The notes below the pieces were generated by a model, which was given only the letters and a program-made list of their open reading frames with translations, ran no database searches and was not told the origin of the DNA. A DNA stretch of 64,000 bases from CAYMAZ01 sp964388575 (GTDB lineage Bacteria > Bacteroidota > Bacteroidia > Bacteroidales > DTU049), in contig CAYMAZ010000003.1 of assembly GCA_964388575.1 (NCBI GenBank), forward strand, positions 62,001 to 126,000, in the 5' to 3' direction. Each line of letters begins with the position of its first letter. Position 1 is the first letter of the stretch. Below are positions 45,928 through 54,929 of this stretch, in pieces. A program made the position numbers and the translations under genes.

Positions 45928-46848
45928 TTATTTCTGATCAACCCATTTTTTGTTTCTGGGAATCCGCTCCAGTCCCCTCCTTTTCACTGAGGTTCCGGCG
46001 TATTCAGTATCATAGGTCATCGGGTTGAAACTTCCATTCATCAGATTTACAATTTTGGGAAGCAGCTTGAACTCATTCACAACAGATTCTGTAACGGAAC
46101 GATTGTGGGGACATACTTCCTGACAAACATCACAGCCCCAGATCCAATCATTCCACTGAAGCGTTGCATCATCAAATTCAGATTGATGCTCTACAGTCAG
46201 ACAGGCAATGCATTTTGAGGCATCCAGTTTTCCGGCACCTACAATTGCGCCGGTGGGACAGGCATCAATACATTTTGTGCATGAACCACACAGATTTTTT
46301 TCAAATGGATGATCGGGCTCAAGCGCAACATCAGTGAGGCACACAGCCAGGAACACCCATGAACCATAACCCGGAACAATCAGGCAGGTGTTTTTTCCAA
46401 TGCCTCCAAGGCCAGCCTTTTGCGCCCAATATTTTTCAAGCACAGGAGAGGTATCATTATAGGCTTTAATCTGCCCCCCGGTCTGCTCAATGAAAAACCG
46501 GCAGAAATTTTCGAGCTTTTTCCTCATCACCAGATGATAATTTTTTCCGAATGCATAGCGGGATATTTTATACTTTGAATTGTTTAAAACATCCTGATCA
46601 TCACTGTAAAAATAACTCATGGCCATGACGATGATTGAAGCGGGTTGAAAAGGTGTCAACAGGGCAGGGTTGAGACGCTTGTCAGAGTGTTCGGCCATAT
46701 AATGCATTTCTCCGTGAAACTCGTTGTCAATCCACTGCCTGAACCATGCAGCAACATCATCCTCAACGGTATGTACCCTACTGACTCCCAGTGCACTGAA
46801 CCCCAGTTCCTGAGCTTGAATTTTCAATTTGGATAAAATATCTTCCAT
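45928..46848 (-). CDS. queG: Epoxyqueuosine reductase
   Basis: 306 residues from ATG 46848; an in-frame start nine codons upstream overlaps the promoter. QueG reduces epoxyqueuosine to queuosine in tRNA using cobalamin and two 4Fe-4S clusters. The ferredoxin-type Cys sets are visible in CGSCTKCIDACPTGAIV, SKCIACLTVEHQ and GCDVCQEVCPHNR; the cobalamin-binding N-terminal half starts LGFSALGVSRV. The protein is a little short at the C-terminus (no HEAT-repeat extension), as is common in this phylum. Confidence 0.94.
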   Translation of the reverse strand: MEDILSKLKIQAQELGFSALGVSRVHTVEDDVAAWFRQWIDNEFHGEMHYMAEHSDKRLNPALLTPFQPASIIVMAMSYFYSDDQDVLNNSKYKISRYAFGKNYHLVMRKKLENFCRFFIEQTGGQIKAYNDTSPVLEKYWAQKAGLGGIGKNTCLIVPGYGSWVFLAVCLTDVALEPDHPFEKNLCGSCTKCIDACPTGAIVGAGKLDASKCIACLTVEHQSEFDDATLQWNDWIWGCDVCQEVCPHNRSVTESVVNEFKLLPKIVNLMNGSFNPMTYDTEYAGTSVKRRGLERIPRNKKWVDQK

Positions 46849-46864
46849 ACTGCTTACCCCTGAA

Positions 46865-46872
46865 CAAAAATA
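46865..46872 (-). promoter_or_regulatory. -7 promoter element of queG
   Basis: Reads TATTTTTG on the minus strand, a full consensus match. Confidence 0.55.
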
Positions 46873-46934
46873 CAATTTTCAGCTGACTGATCGGAGTTTT
46901 AATTGAATATTTCACAACAATTTAAAATATTTTG

Positions 46935-46942
46935 TAACTTTA
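46935..46942 (+). promoter_or_regulatory. Likely -7 element of fhs
   Basis: TAACTTTA, one mismatch from the consensus, 39 bp before the fhs ATG. Confidence 0.4.
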
Positions 46943-46981
46943 CACTTAATAATTAATTTATACTGCTTAAAAATAATACTT

Positions 46982-48652
46982 ATGAAAAGTGACATTCAAA
47001 TTGCGAAAGAAGCAAAAATTCGGCCCATCGTTGAGATTGCTGAAAAACTTGGACTACATGCCGATGATCTTGAACTGTACGGTAAGTACAAGGCAAAAAT
47101 TCCGCTCAAATTCATTGATGAGAAAAAGATAAAACGATGTAAACTGGTTTTGGTAACAGCGATGACACCGACACCTGCAGGTGAAGGAAAAACAACAACA
47201 TCCATCGGACTTGCACAGGGTCTGAACAAACTTGGCAAAAAAGCCACAGTTGTTCTTCGTGAGCCTTCTCTGGGACCCGTTTTTGGGGTCAAGGGTGGTG
47301 CTGCCGGAGGTGGTTTTTCTCAGGTTATTCCAATGGAAGATATCAACCTGCATTTCACCGGGGACCTTGCCGCAGTAGAAAAGGCCAACAATTTGCTTTC
47401 AGCACTCATTGACAATAATCTTCAGAGTAAAAAGGGGAATCTCGGGCTTGATCCACGTACAATTGCGTGGAAGAGAGTCATTGACATGAACGACAGATCG
47501 CTCAGAAACATTGTCATTGGGATGGGCGGCAAAGCTGACGGTATTCCACGAGAAACAGGATTCAACATTACTGCAGCTTCTGAAGTCATGGCAATTTTGT
47601 GTATGGCACAAAGCATTGAGGATCTGAAGACACGACTTGGAAAGATTTTTATCGGATACACCTGGGACAAAAAGGCGATTTTTGCCCGCGACCTGAAAGC
47701 AGAAGGTTCAATGGCTGCACTGTTGAAGGATGCCATGATGCCAAATTTGGTGCAGACACTTGAGAACACTCCGGCCATTATCCATGGGGGCCCATTTGCG
47801 AATATTGCACAGGGAACCAATACGATTGTTGCAACTAAAATGGCCATGTCCATGTCTGATATTGTCGTCACAGAAGCCGGGTTTGCATCAGATCTGGGAG
47901 CTGAAAAATTCTTCAACATCAAGTGTCAGCAAAGCGGATTACGTCCAAATGCTGCAGTGATTGTTGCCACTATCAGAGCGATCAAATATCACGGTGGTGT
48001 TGAGAAATCACATCTGAATGAGGAAAATATTGCTGCAGTTGAAAAGGGTTTTGAAAATCTTGAAAAACACATTGAAAACATGAAGTATTACGGGTTTACT
48101 CCTGTTGTGGCTCTTAATAAATTCACAAGTGATACGGCTGCAGAAATCAATCTGTTGCGTTCTCTTTGTGAAGCAAAGGATGTAAAAATGGCTGTAAACG
48201 ATGGATGGGCCAGAGGTGGCGATGGTGCCACAGAACTTGCCGAACTTGTCCTGACAGCTGCAAAATCATGCCCCTCCTGTTTCAATCCGCTCTATGATTT
48301 GAAATGGGATATGAAGCAGAAAATTGAGACCATTGCCACAAAAATGTATGGAGCAAAAAATGTCGAATATTCAATGCAGGCTCAGAATACACTGGATACC
48401 ATCGCGGCACTCGGTCTGAATGACATGGCTGTTTGTATGGCAAAAACCCAGAATTCAATCTCTGATGATCCGCTGTTAAGAGGTCGTCCAAAAGATTTTA
48501 CAGTTAAAATCAGAGCCATAGAAATCTCTTCAGGGGCAGGTTTTGCCGTTCCCATTGCAGGGAGCATCATGCGTATGCCGGGACTTCCGGCAACACCCTC
48601 AGCCGAATTCATTGATATTGATAATGAAGGGAATATTTCGGGGTTGTTTTAA
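46982..48652 (+). CDS. fhs: Formate--tetrahydrofolate ligase
   Basis: 556 residues, full length. Fhs makes 10-formyl-THF from formate, THF and ATP. The P-loop is TPTPAGEGKTTTSIGL; LREPSLGPVFGVKGGAAGGG, DLGAEKFFNIKCQ and AGSIMRMPGLPATPSAEFIDID are family blocks. It supplies one-carbon units for purine synthesis (purD is at 8 kb) and fMet. It is monocistronic and convergent with the class II aldolase gene, the stops being two bases apart. No other acetogenesis genes are seen, so a biosynthetic role is more likely. Confidence 0.96.
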   Translation: MKSDIQIAKEAKIRPIVEIAEKLGLHADDLELYGKYKAKIPLKFIDEKKIKRCKLVLVTAMTPTPAGEGKTTTSIGLAQGLNKLGKKATVVLREPSLGPVFGVKGGAAGGGFSQVIPMEDINLHFTGDLAAVEKANNLLSALIDNNLQSKKGNLGLDPRTIAWKRVIDMNDRSLRNIVIGMGGKADGIPRETGFNITAASEVMAILCMAQSIEDLKTRLGKIFIGYTWDKKAIFARDLKAEGSMAALLKDAMMPNLVQTLENTPAIIHGGPFANIAQGTNTIVATKMAMSMSDIVVTEAGFASDLGAEKFFNIKCQQSGLRPNAAVIVATIRAIKYHGGVEKSHLNEENIAAVEKGFENLEKHIENMKYYGFTPVVALNKFTSDTAAEINLLRSLCEAKDVKMAVNDGWARGGDGATELAELVLTAAKSCPSCFNPLYDLKWDMKQKIETIATKMYGAKNVEYSMQAQNTLDTIAALGLNDMAVCMAKTQNSISDDPLLRGRPKDFTVKIRAIEISSGAGFAVPIAGSIMRMPGLPATPSAEFIDIDNEGNISGLF

Positions 48653-48654
48653 TA

Positions 48655-49248
48655 TCAGAATAAACAAACGTTTTTCTTTTCCAGAGCATTCCCTCCGGCT
48701 TCATCCAGACTTTTTCCAAGAGAAAGAAAGCCATGTTCACGAATAAGAAAAAAATTGTGTTGCCCAAGCATAGGCACAATGCTTTCAATGAGTTCCTGTG
48801 AGCCATAATCGCAGACTTTTTCAGTAACAGGTAATCCGATTTTACCTGCCTGATCAAGAAATTCCTGATAATGTCCGTGAAAAACTGCATTGACCTGAGG
48901 CAGAGTTTCATAAATTTTAAAATGCATCATGCTTTCTGACGAAGGAAAACGGGTTCCGTTGACATACACTTTCATATTCTCAACGTCACACTCTTCAACA
49001 ATCACAAAATCTGAAGATTTTAAATGACATTTGGCATTGAGACCGGCACCGGTGATACAAAATGCATTTCTATCAGGTGAAATCCTGAAGCTCAGATTTC
49101 CGGCAGTGCCTGTTTCATGTGCAGGAGCAAGCTGCTCATTGTGAAATACAGAACACCAGTGCATGAGTTTGTGCAGTTCATGATGTTCCGGAGGCTTATG
49201 CATCAGAAAAACAGTTTCAAATTTTGGTCCCGAATAAATTTCAGCCAC
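48655..49248 (-). CDS. Class II aldolase/adducin family protein
   Basis: 197 residues from GTG 49248, four bases after the mtnA stop. Motifs fit a zinc-dependent class II aldolase: GTAGNLSFRI, SSESMMHFKIYETLPQVNAVFHGHYQEF (HxH zinc ligands) and a later His in IREHGFLSLG. It could be a methylthioribulose-1-phosphate dehydratase (MtnB type) or a 5-deoxyribulose/5-methylthioribulose phosphate aldolase of the DHAP shunt; pairing with mtnA supports one of these. No mtnC, mtnD or mtnK is present nearby. GTG as start is chosen for the operon spacing; the first internal ATG would cut off part of the N-terminus. Confidence 0.8.
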   Translation of the reverse strand: MAEIYSGPKFETVFLMHKPPEHHELHKLMHWCSVFHNEQLAPAHETGTAGNLSFRISPDRNAFCITGAGLNAKCHLKSSDFVIVEECDVENMKVYVNGTRFPSSESMMHFKIYETLPQVNAVFHGHYQEFLDQAGKIGLPVTEKVCDYGSQELIESIVPMLGQHNFFLIREHGFLSLGKSLDEAGGNALEKKNVCLF

Positions 49249-49252
49249 ACTC

Positions 49253-50308
49253 TTAAAAATTTAGGATTTTTCGGATATTATCTTCTTCCGGCAATATCAC
49301 GCCATATTCAGTGATGATGCCCGTGATCAAAGAAGCAGGAGTTACATCAAATGCGGGATTTCGGGCTGTTGCACCCGGTGACGCCACCATCACAGAATTC
49401 AAATTGCCGTGACGGGTTAAGCCTGTTTGCCAGAGGACCTCATCAGGATGTCTTTCTTCAATTGGAATGTCATTTCCTGAACTGCAATTCACATCAAAAG
49501 TTGAAGTAGACGCAGCAACATAAAAGGGAATATTAAAGTGTGCTGCACAGATGGCTTTCTCAAGGGTCCCAATTTTGTTTGCAACATCACCGTTCACAGC
49601 AATGCGGTCGGCACCAACAATAACCATATCAACTTCTCCTTCTGCCATGTAGTAGGCAGCAGCATTATCGGGTATGATGTCAAACGGGACACCTTCCTGC
49701 AAAAGCTCCCATGCTGTCAGACGGGCTCCCTGAGACCGGGGTCTGGTTTCATCAGCAAAAACATATATATTTTTCTGTTGACGAAATGCTTCATACACAG
49801 GCGCAAGTGCTGAGCCGTTGTCCACAAAAGCCAGCCTGCCGGCATTACAATGTGTCAATATTCGGAATCCGGTTTTGATAAGCTCATTCCCATATCTTCC
49901 GATTGCTTCAGACATTCGTATATCTTCTTCAGCAAGAAACTGTGCCATACGTTTAGCACCAGCGGCACCATCCTTAACTCCAGCATTGTATACCTTCTGT
50001 GTTGCATAAAAGAGATTCCGTGCTGTTGGTCGTGCCGTGTCAATCTCAACTTTTGCTTTATCTGCAAAATCATGAGAATGCCCATCCCTTTCGGCCTCAA
50101 CAAATGCCTGAGCCATGGCAAATCCGGCAGTGACACCAATTGCACCTGCACCTCTCACTATCATATCTCTGATTGAATCAATTGTTGTTCTGTAATTCTC
50201 GGAGTTGAAAATCCGAAATCTGAAAGGCAACTCATTCTGATGGATCATTTTGACAATACCGGGTTCTTCCATCCAAACCGTCCGGTAATTCGTTCCGTTT
50301 ATTATCAT
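49253..50308 (-). CDS. mtnA: Methylthioribose-1-phosphate isomerase
   Basis: 351 residues, normal length. MtnA isomerises 5-methylthioribose 1-phosphate to the ribulose form, and can also act on 5-deoxyribose 1-phosphate. Family blocks: RGAGAIGVTAGFAMA, TARNLFYAT, ILTHCNAGRLAF (catalytic Cys), ETRPRSQGARLTAWEL and VGADRIAVNGDVANKIGT (catalytic Asp). This pattern distinguishes it from eIF2B-type proteins. It is 11 bp after the KYEA-repeat gene and 4 bp before the aldolase gene, so all three may share a message. Confidence 0.95.
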   Translation of the reverse strand: MIINGTNYRTVWMEEPGIVKMIHQNELPFRFRIFNSENYRTTIDSIRDMIVRGAGAIGVTAGFAMAQAFVEAERDGHSHDFADKAKVEIDTARPTARNLFYATQKVYNAGVKDGAAGAKRMAQFLAEEDIRMSEAIGRYGNELIKTGFRILTHCNAGRLAFVDNGSALAPVYEAFRQQKNIYVFADETRPRSQGARLTAWELLQEGVPFDIIPDNAAAYYMAEGEVDMVIVGADRIAVNGDVANKIGTLEKAICAAHFNIPFYVAASTSTFDVNCSSGNDIPIEERHPDEVLWQTGLTRHGNLNSVMVASPGATARNPAFDVTPASLITGIITEYGVILPEEDNIRKILNF

Positions 50309-50319
50309 CGTATTTTGAA

Positions 50320-50661
50320 TTAATACATAACGTGTATTTTCTGCTTACTTTGCCAGCCTGCTTCATACTTGTGATTTGTAAAAAAGACTACAATGTCTGC
50401 TTCGTACTTGTAATCCGTGAAAAAAACTGACTTTTTTGCTTCATATTTATGTTCTGTAAAAAACCAGATCCCCTCGTTTTTATCAGCTTCGTATTTATGA
50501 TCCGTTTTAAAAACGATAAGATCAGCTTCATATTTATAATTGCTGACAAATACTTTTACATCTGCCTCATATTTGTATTGTGTTGAAAATACAACCTGAG
50601 CTTTGGAAGTTGCTGACAACAACAGAAATATTGAAAACAGTAAAAAAAATAATTTCTTCAT
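50320..50661 (-). CDS. Small secreted KYEA-repeat protein (DUF6150-like)
   Basis: 113 residues from ATG 50661, the start of a clear signal peptide (KKLFFLLFSIFLLLSATSKAQ, Gln at +1). The mature part is six tandem copies of a 13-residue unit of type VFxTxYKYEADxx; the unit between copies three and four is lengthened by EGIW. I recall similar small Bacteroidota proteins with KYKSEAD repeats, classed as DUF6150. The alternating aromatic/basic/acidic pattern suggests a small beta-solenoid or barrel. A longer open frame reaches 50829 but overlaps the divergent gene. Function unknown. Confidence 0.82.
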   Translation of the reverse strand: MKKLFFLLFSIFLLLSATSKAQVVFSTQYKYEADVKVFVSNYKYEADLIVFKTDHKYEADKNEGIWFFTEHKYEAKKSVFFTDYKYEADIVVFFTNHKYEAGWQSKQKIHVMY

Positions 50662-50675
50662 ACGTGTAAACATTT

Positions 50676-50683
50676 TATCTTTG
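50676..50683 (+). promoter_or_regulatory. -7 promoter element of T9SS cargo gene
   Basis: TATCTTTG, a full consensus match, 42 bp before ATG 50726. It lies only about 15 bp from the start codon of the divergent repeat-protein gene. Confidence 0.6.
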
Positions 50684-50725
50684 AGCAAAAATCTGTGATT
50701 CTTCACTCCTAAAATACCAATCATT

Positions 50726-51823
50726 ATGAAAACCGTTTCAAAAATACAAAAATCAGCAATAATTTCCTGTATCATATTGCTTTTTTCAATTGTTTCTTCA
50801 TCACAGACCACAATTACTTCCAGTGACATGCCTGCTCCCGGAGATGAAATGCTATTCGGAGTAAGAGTTCAACCGGGGGCTTCAATCAATGGATTTACAA
50901 ATGCCGGAGCGGGTCAAACCTGGAATTTTTCGTCAATCGCTTCAGATGATGAACAACTGAACAGATTTATTTCTCCAACTTCATCAGAAATTCAATTTAT
51001 CTGTATTGCCGTTTTTAACAATCCGCTTGACCCGGCACATGATGCAACAGTTGCCAGGCCGGGGCCTGACATGTCTGATCCCACGCAGAACATTCAGATT
51101 ACAAATGTGTTTGAGTTTTTTAAAAATAGTGACAGTATTTTTTCCATGGTCGGAAGAAGTGCAAGTGTGAACGGTGTTCCGGCATGTGTCAGAACAAATC
51201 CCGTTGATGTGGTCTATCGTTTTCCGCTCAACTTCGGAGACAGCATAACATCTTATTCTGAATTTGAAATTGAAATACCTACTGTGGGTTATCTGGCACA
51301 AACATTAAACAGAACTGCTGTTGCTGATGCATGGGGAACAATACAAACTCCAATTGGTACATTTAATACTCTGCGGATAAAAAGTACTTTAATGTTTACT
51401 GACTCAATTTATTACCAGAGTATGGGCATTGGTTTCAAAATACCACATACAGAAACACATTACACCTGGCTGACAAATGATCTCAGGTTTCCGGTCTTTG
51501 TTATTGAAGACAGAGGTGTCAGTTTTGGCGGCACGATTGCACTCTGGGCTGATACAACAGACTACACCTCAGTCATTGAAAATGAAACTTTTGCAGATTT
51601 TCTTGTTTTCCCCAGTCCTGTCAGGGATCAGCTTACAATTCAAATTCAGGACCCGAAACTGTTCGGACAGGAGATCTCAATTGCTGATTTGACCGGAAAA
51701 CTCCATAAACGAATGACTGCCACCGGAACAACAAATACACTGTCAGTGACAGATTTAGCACCCGGAATGTACATCATCACTGTCACCAACACCATATACA
51801 GAAAAAAAGTCCTTGTTTACTGA
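50726..51823 (+). CDS. Secreted protein with T9SS type A sorting domain
   Basis: 365 residues. The signal peptide ends IVSSSQ (Gln at about +1). A beta-rich N-terminal domain (GQTWNFSSIASDDEQ; FPLNFGDSITSYSEFEI) is followed by a C-terminal type A CTD of about 75 residues: FADFLVFPSPVRDQLTIQI, EISIADLTGKLHKRM, LAPGMYIITVTNTIYRKKVLVY. It should be exported by the T9SS and processed by PorU. The cargo part resembles other Bacteroidota secreted proteins with a GQTWNFS block, whose function is unknown. Confidence 0.87.
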   Translation: MKTVSKIQKSAIISCIILLFSIVSSSQTTITSSDMPAPGDEMLFGVRVQPGASINGFTNAGAGQTWNFSSIASDDEQLNRFISPTSSEIQFICIAVFNNPLDPAHDATVARPGPDMSDPTQNIQITNVFEFFKNSDSIFSMVGRSASVNGVPACVRTNPVDVVYRFPLNFGDSITSYSEFEIEIPTVGYLAQTLNRTAVADAWGTIQTPIGTFNTLRIKSTLMFTDSIYYQSMGIGFKIPHTETHYTWLTNDLRFPVFVIEDRGVSFGGTIALWADTTDYTSVIENETFADFLVFPSPVRDQLTIQIQDPKLFGQEISIADLTGKLHKRMTATGTTNTLSVTDLAPGMYIITVTNTIYRKKVLVY

Positions 51824-51859
51824 TTGAGATACTGATGTTCAGAATTTCATTGTATTATA

Positions 51860-52390
51860 TTATGACACAAACCCGGATATCAGATCTTTGATCTGATCAA
51901 GATCAGAAGCAGCATGCAGCAATTTTCTTCGGCGCGTGTCAAGTTGCGTTCCGCCAAGATTTTTTGCCCAACCCTCAAATCCATCATAACAGATCACATG
52001 TTTGTTCTTCTGCCATGCAAAAGCAATTTCAGACAGGGTGCCTGCTCCGCCGGCGATAGCAACAAGCACATCTGAAGAGTTCACAATGATTGCATTGCGG
52101 CTGATACCAATTCCACTGGGAATGATGATGTCGCAATAAGGATTTGAAGCTCCACGTTTATCGTAAGGAGTTATTCCGATTGCCACGCCTTTCTTTTTTT
52201 TAGTTTGCATAAATCCGAGGCAAACAGCTTCCATGATGCCTTCCATGCCGCCACACACCAAATGCACATTCAATCCGGCAATCATTTTCCCGAGCTCAAT
52301 ACCAAATTCATAAACTTCACTTGTGCAGGTAAATTTGCTCGGTCCGATGACTCCAATGACAGGCAGACGTTTGTTTTTCTCCTTTTTCAT
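51860..52390 (-). CDS. LOG-like Rossmann nucleotide-binding protein (TIGR00725 type)
   Basis: 176 residues, cytoplasmic. VIGVIGPSKFTC starts the Rossmann fold; VCGGMEGIMEAVCLGF and AIAGGAGTLSEIAFAW correspond to the GGGxGxM and PGGxGTxxE motifs of the LOG/lysine-decarboxylase-like superfamily. True LOG enzymes release free cytokinin-type bases from nucleotides; the TIGR00725 branch has no fixed function. Its ATG overlaps the pheT stop by four bases (ATGA), implying translational coupling. Confidence 0.85.
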   Translation of the reverse strand: MKKEKNKRLPVIGVIGPSKFTCTSEVYEFGIELGKMIAGLNVHLVCGGMEGIMEAVCLGFMQTKKKKGVAIGITPYDKRGASNPYCDIIIPSGIGISRNAIIVNSSDVLVAIAGGAGTLSEIAFAWQKNKHVICYDGFEGWAKNLGGTQLDTRRRKLLHAASDLDQIKDLISGFVS

Positions 52391-54849
52391 CGTATTGTGG
52401 CTCCAAGCTGTTGAATCAGTGCATTTCTGATCACCCCGGTAACGTTGTCGGTTTCCTTGTCTGTCAGTGTCTTTTCGCTATCCTGAAGTATAATGCTGAT
52501 TGCATAGGATTTCTTGCCCTCGGGAATATTTTTCCCTTCGTAAATATCAAACAGGCGAACAGCTTTAACGAGCGGACTTCCCTTACTGAAGACAATTGAC
52601 CTGACCTGTTCATAAGTCTTTTCCCTGTCAAGCAAAATTGCAATATCACGATGTACTTCAGGAAACTTTGGAGGTTCAGATGCAATTACTTTCAGGCTTG
52701 AAATGTGTTCTAAAATATTTTCCCAGTATATCTGTGCATAAAACACAGCTTGACGGCACTCACAAACCTCGAGCACCCTCCCTGACAGCTCACCGAACCG
52801 GACAATACTTTTGCCGGAGCTGTGAAATTTATAGTGAAGTCCGTATTTAAAAATCGCAAGATCCGTTTCTTCAGACTCAAAAGCATTATCGGTGATCCCC
52901 GCCCGCTCAAGCAACTGACTGACCCGGTTTTTAAGATGAAAAAAACTTGTCTGTTCTTCTCCGTATTTCCAGTTGAGGGGAAAAACATTCCCGGTCATAA
53001 ACAAAGCAAGCTGTTGTTGTTCGTAAAAACGCTCAGCAACTTCAATATTTTTGTCTGCAGCTTTTCGGCAGTACACATTTCCAAATTCAAAAAAGCACAG
53101 ATCCTGCTGCTTTCTGTTGATATTATGAACGATGGATTCAAGTCCACTGAAAACTAGGGTCCTGCGGAGTGTATTCAGTTCGTTACTGAGCGGATTCAAC
53201 AGCGCTACATTTTCATGTTCATTATACCCGAATTCAGGAACATAGTATCGCCCAGCTGACAATGAATTTGTCATGATCTCATAAAAACCAAATCCTGTGA
53301 GCATTTCAGAGAACACATTCTTAATCTTCAATGAATCTGTTTTCTTCAATGATGATAATGTTGATCTGTGGGTTTCAGGAAAGGGAATATTGTTATATCC
53401 GTAAATTCTCAAAATTTCCTCCACAATGTCTGCCGGTCTTGTCACATCAACTTTTGCATAGGGTGCTCTAACAACAACCTGATCACCTTCTGCCGAAACG
53501 ATCTCAAAATCAAGATCCCTGAGTATGGACAACTGTATCTGATCAGGAATAATATGCCCCACCGACTGATTGACATAATCATGTGTGAACGTAATTTCAG
53601 CTTTCTGAATGTTTTCTGCATACACATCATAAACCGGCGAGGAAATCTCTCCTCCGGCAATTTCCTTCATGAACAGGGCAGCACGTTTGAGTGCAACAAC
53701 GGTGATTGATGGATCTGCACCGCGTTCAAACCTGAATGAAGATTCTGTTTTAAGGGCATGCCTGTTGCTGGTTTTTCTGACAGAAACAGGATTAAAATAC
53801 GCACTTTCAAGAAATATTTCAGTTGTTGATTCTGACACTCCGGCGTCAATTCCGCCAAAAACACCGGCGATGCACATTCCTTCCTCACTGTTGCAGATCA
53901 TCAGATCATCGGGGTGCATTGTTCGCTTTACTTCATCCAGAGTGATAAATTCAAAGGGATTACTGAACTTTCTGACAATAATTGTATTGCCTTTTACATG
54001 CTTCATGTCAAAAGCGTGTAAAGGTTGTCCCAGCTCAAGCATCACATAATTCGTAATATCAACGATATTATTGATCGGACGCATTCCGGCAGCAAGAAGT
54101 CTGTCTGCAAGCCATTTGGGAGAAGGTCCGATCCTGAGATTACGTAAAGTCACACCAGAATATCTCGGGCATGCTTTGGCATCTTCCACAATAACTTTAA
54201 CAGGAAGTGTTTCATTATCAATTGCAAACTGATCAACATCGGGCATTTGAACTGATAAATTCATTTTTTCAGAAACATTCAGAAATGCAGCAACATCCCG
54301 TGCAGTCCCCACATGAGAGGCAGCATCAACTCTGTTTGGAGTTAGACCAATGGTATATACCCAATCGGTGCTCACCTCAAAAAATTCTGCAGCCGGTTTT
54401 CCCACCGGTGCATGATCAGGAAGAACCATAATCCCTTCATGTGAAGTTCCCAGACCAAGTTCATCTTCGGCACAGATCATTCCTGAAGACTCTTGACCGC
54501 GTATTTTTGCGTTTTTGATCTCCCATGATTGTTCACCCTGGTACAAAGTTGAACCGACAGTGGCCACCAGAACTTTCTGCCCGGCAGCAACATTCGGCGC
54601 TCCACATACAATCTGCAAGGGTTCATCATCACCTGTTCTGACCTTTGTAACGGTCAGTTTATCAGCGTTGGGGTGCTTTTTTACTTCCATCACTTCACCA
54701 ATGATCACTCCTTCAAGACCACCACGGACACTTTCCCATTTTGAAAGTTCTTCAACTTCCAGACCACAGTCTGTCAGCACGCAGGATAATTTTTCAGGGC
54801 TGATGTTAATATCCACATAATCTTTCAGCCAGTTGTATGAAATTTTCAT
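52387..54849 (-). CDS. pheT: Phenylalanine--tRNA ligase beta subunit
   Basis: 820 residues, full length. Domains in order: N-terminal EMAP/tRNA-binding region (GEVMEVKKHPNADKLTVTKV), B3/B4 editing region, B5 (RPADIVEEILRIYGYNNI), the catalytic-like core with SLSAGRYYVPEFG, and a C-terminal ferredoxin-fold anticodon-binding domain (EPPKFPEVHRDIAILLD). It pairs with PheS, whose gene is not in the window. A -7 element at 54869-54876 precedes it. It is coupled to the LOG-like gene. Confidence 0.96.
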   Translation of the reverse strand: MKISYNWLKDYVDINISPEKLSCVLTDCGLEVEELSKWESVRGGLEGVIIGEVMEVKKHPNADKLTVTKVRTGDDEPLQIVCGAPNVAAGQKVLVATVGSTLYQGEQSWEIKNAKIRGQESSGMICAEDELGLGTSHEGIMVLPDHAPVGKPAAEFFEVSTDWVYTIGLTPNRVDAASHVGTARDVAAFLNVSEKMNLSVQMPDVDQFAIDNETLPVKVIVEDAKACPRYSGVTLRNLRIGPSPKWLADRLLAAGMRPINNIVDITNYVMLELGQPLHAFDMKHVKGNTIIVRKFSNPFEFITLDEVKRTMHPDDLMICNSEEGMCIAGVFGGIDAGVSESTTEIFLESAYFNPVSVRKTSNRHALKTESSFRFERGADPSITVVALKRAALFMKEIAGGEISSPVYDVYAENIQKAEITFTHDYVNQSVGHIIPDQIQLSILRDLDFEIVSAEGDQVVVRAPYAKVDVTRPADIVEEILRIYGYNNIPFPETHRSTLSSLKKTDSLKIKNVFSEMLTGFGFYEIMTNSLSAGRYYVPEFGYNEHENVALLNPLSNELNTLRRTLVFSGLESIVHNINRKQQDLCFFEFGNVYCRKAADKNIEVAERFYEQQQLALFMTGNVFPLNWKYGEEQTSFFHLKNRVSQLLERAGITDNAFESEETDLAIFKYGLHYKFHSSGKSIVRFGELSGRVLEVCECRQAVFYAQIYWENILEHISSLKVIASEPPKFPEVHRDIAILLDREKTYEQVRSIVFSKGSPLVKAVRLFDIYEGKNIPEGKKSYAISIILQDSEKTLTDKETDNVTGVIRNALIQQLGATIR

Positions 54850-54868
54850 ATAATTATTTCTTGAAGCG

Positions 54869-54876
54869 CAAAATTA
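54869..54876 (-). promoter_or_regulatory. -7 promoter element of pheT
   Basis: Reads TAATTTTG on the minus strand, a full consensus match 20 bp before ATG 54849. Confidence 0.6.
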
Positions 54877-54929
54877 ATGAAATTGAAGGAAATAGAGGTG
54901 ACTGTTAATCGCTGGTCAATATTTTCTGT

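Noticed and set aside
47422..47922. 166-codon minus-strand frame
   Set aside because: Antisense to the conserved core of fhs, without domain features.
50662..50829. Longer start for the KYEA-repeat protein
   Set aside because: It would overlap the divergent cargo gene and place the signal peptide in the middle of the protein.
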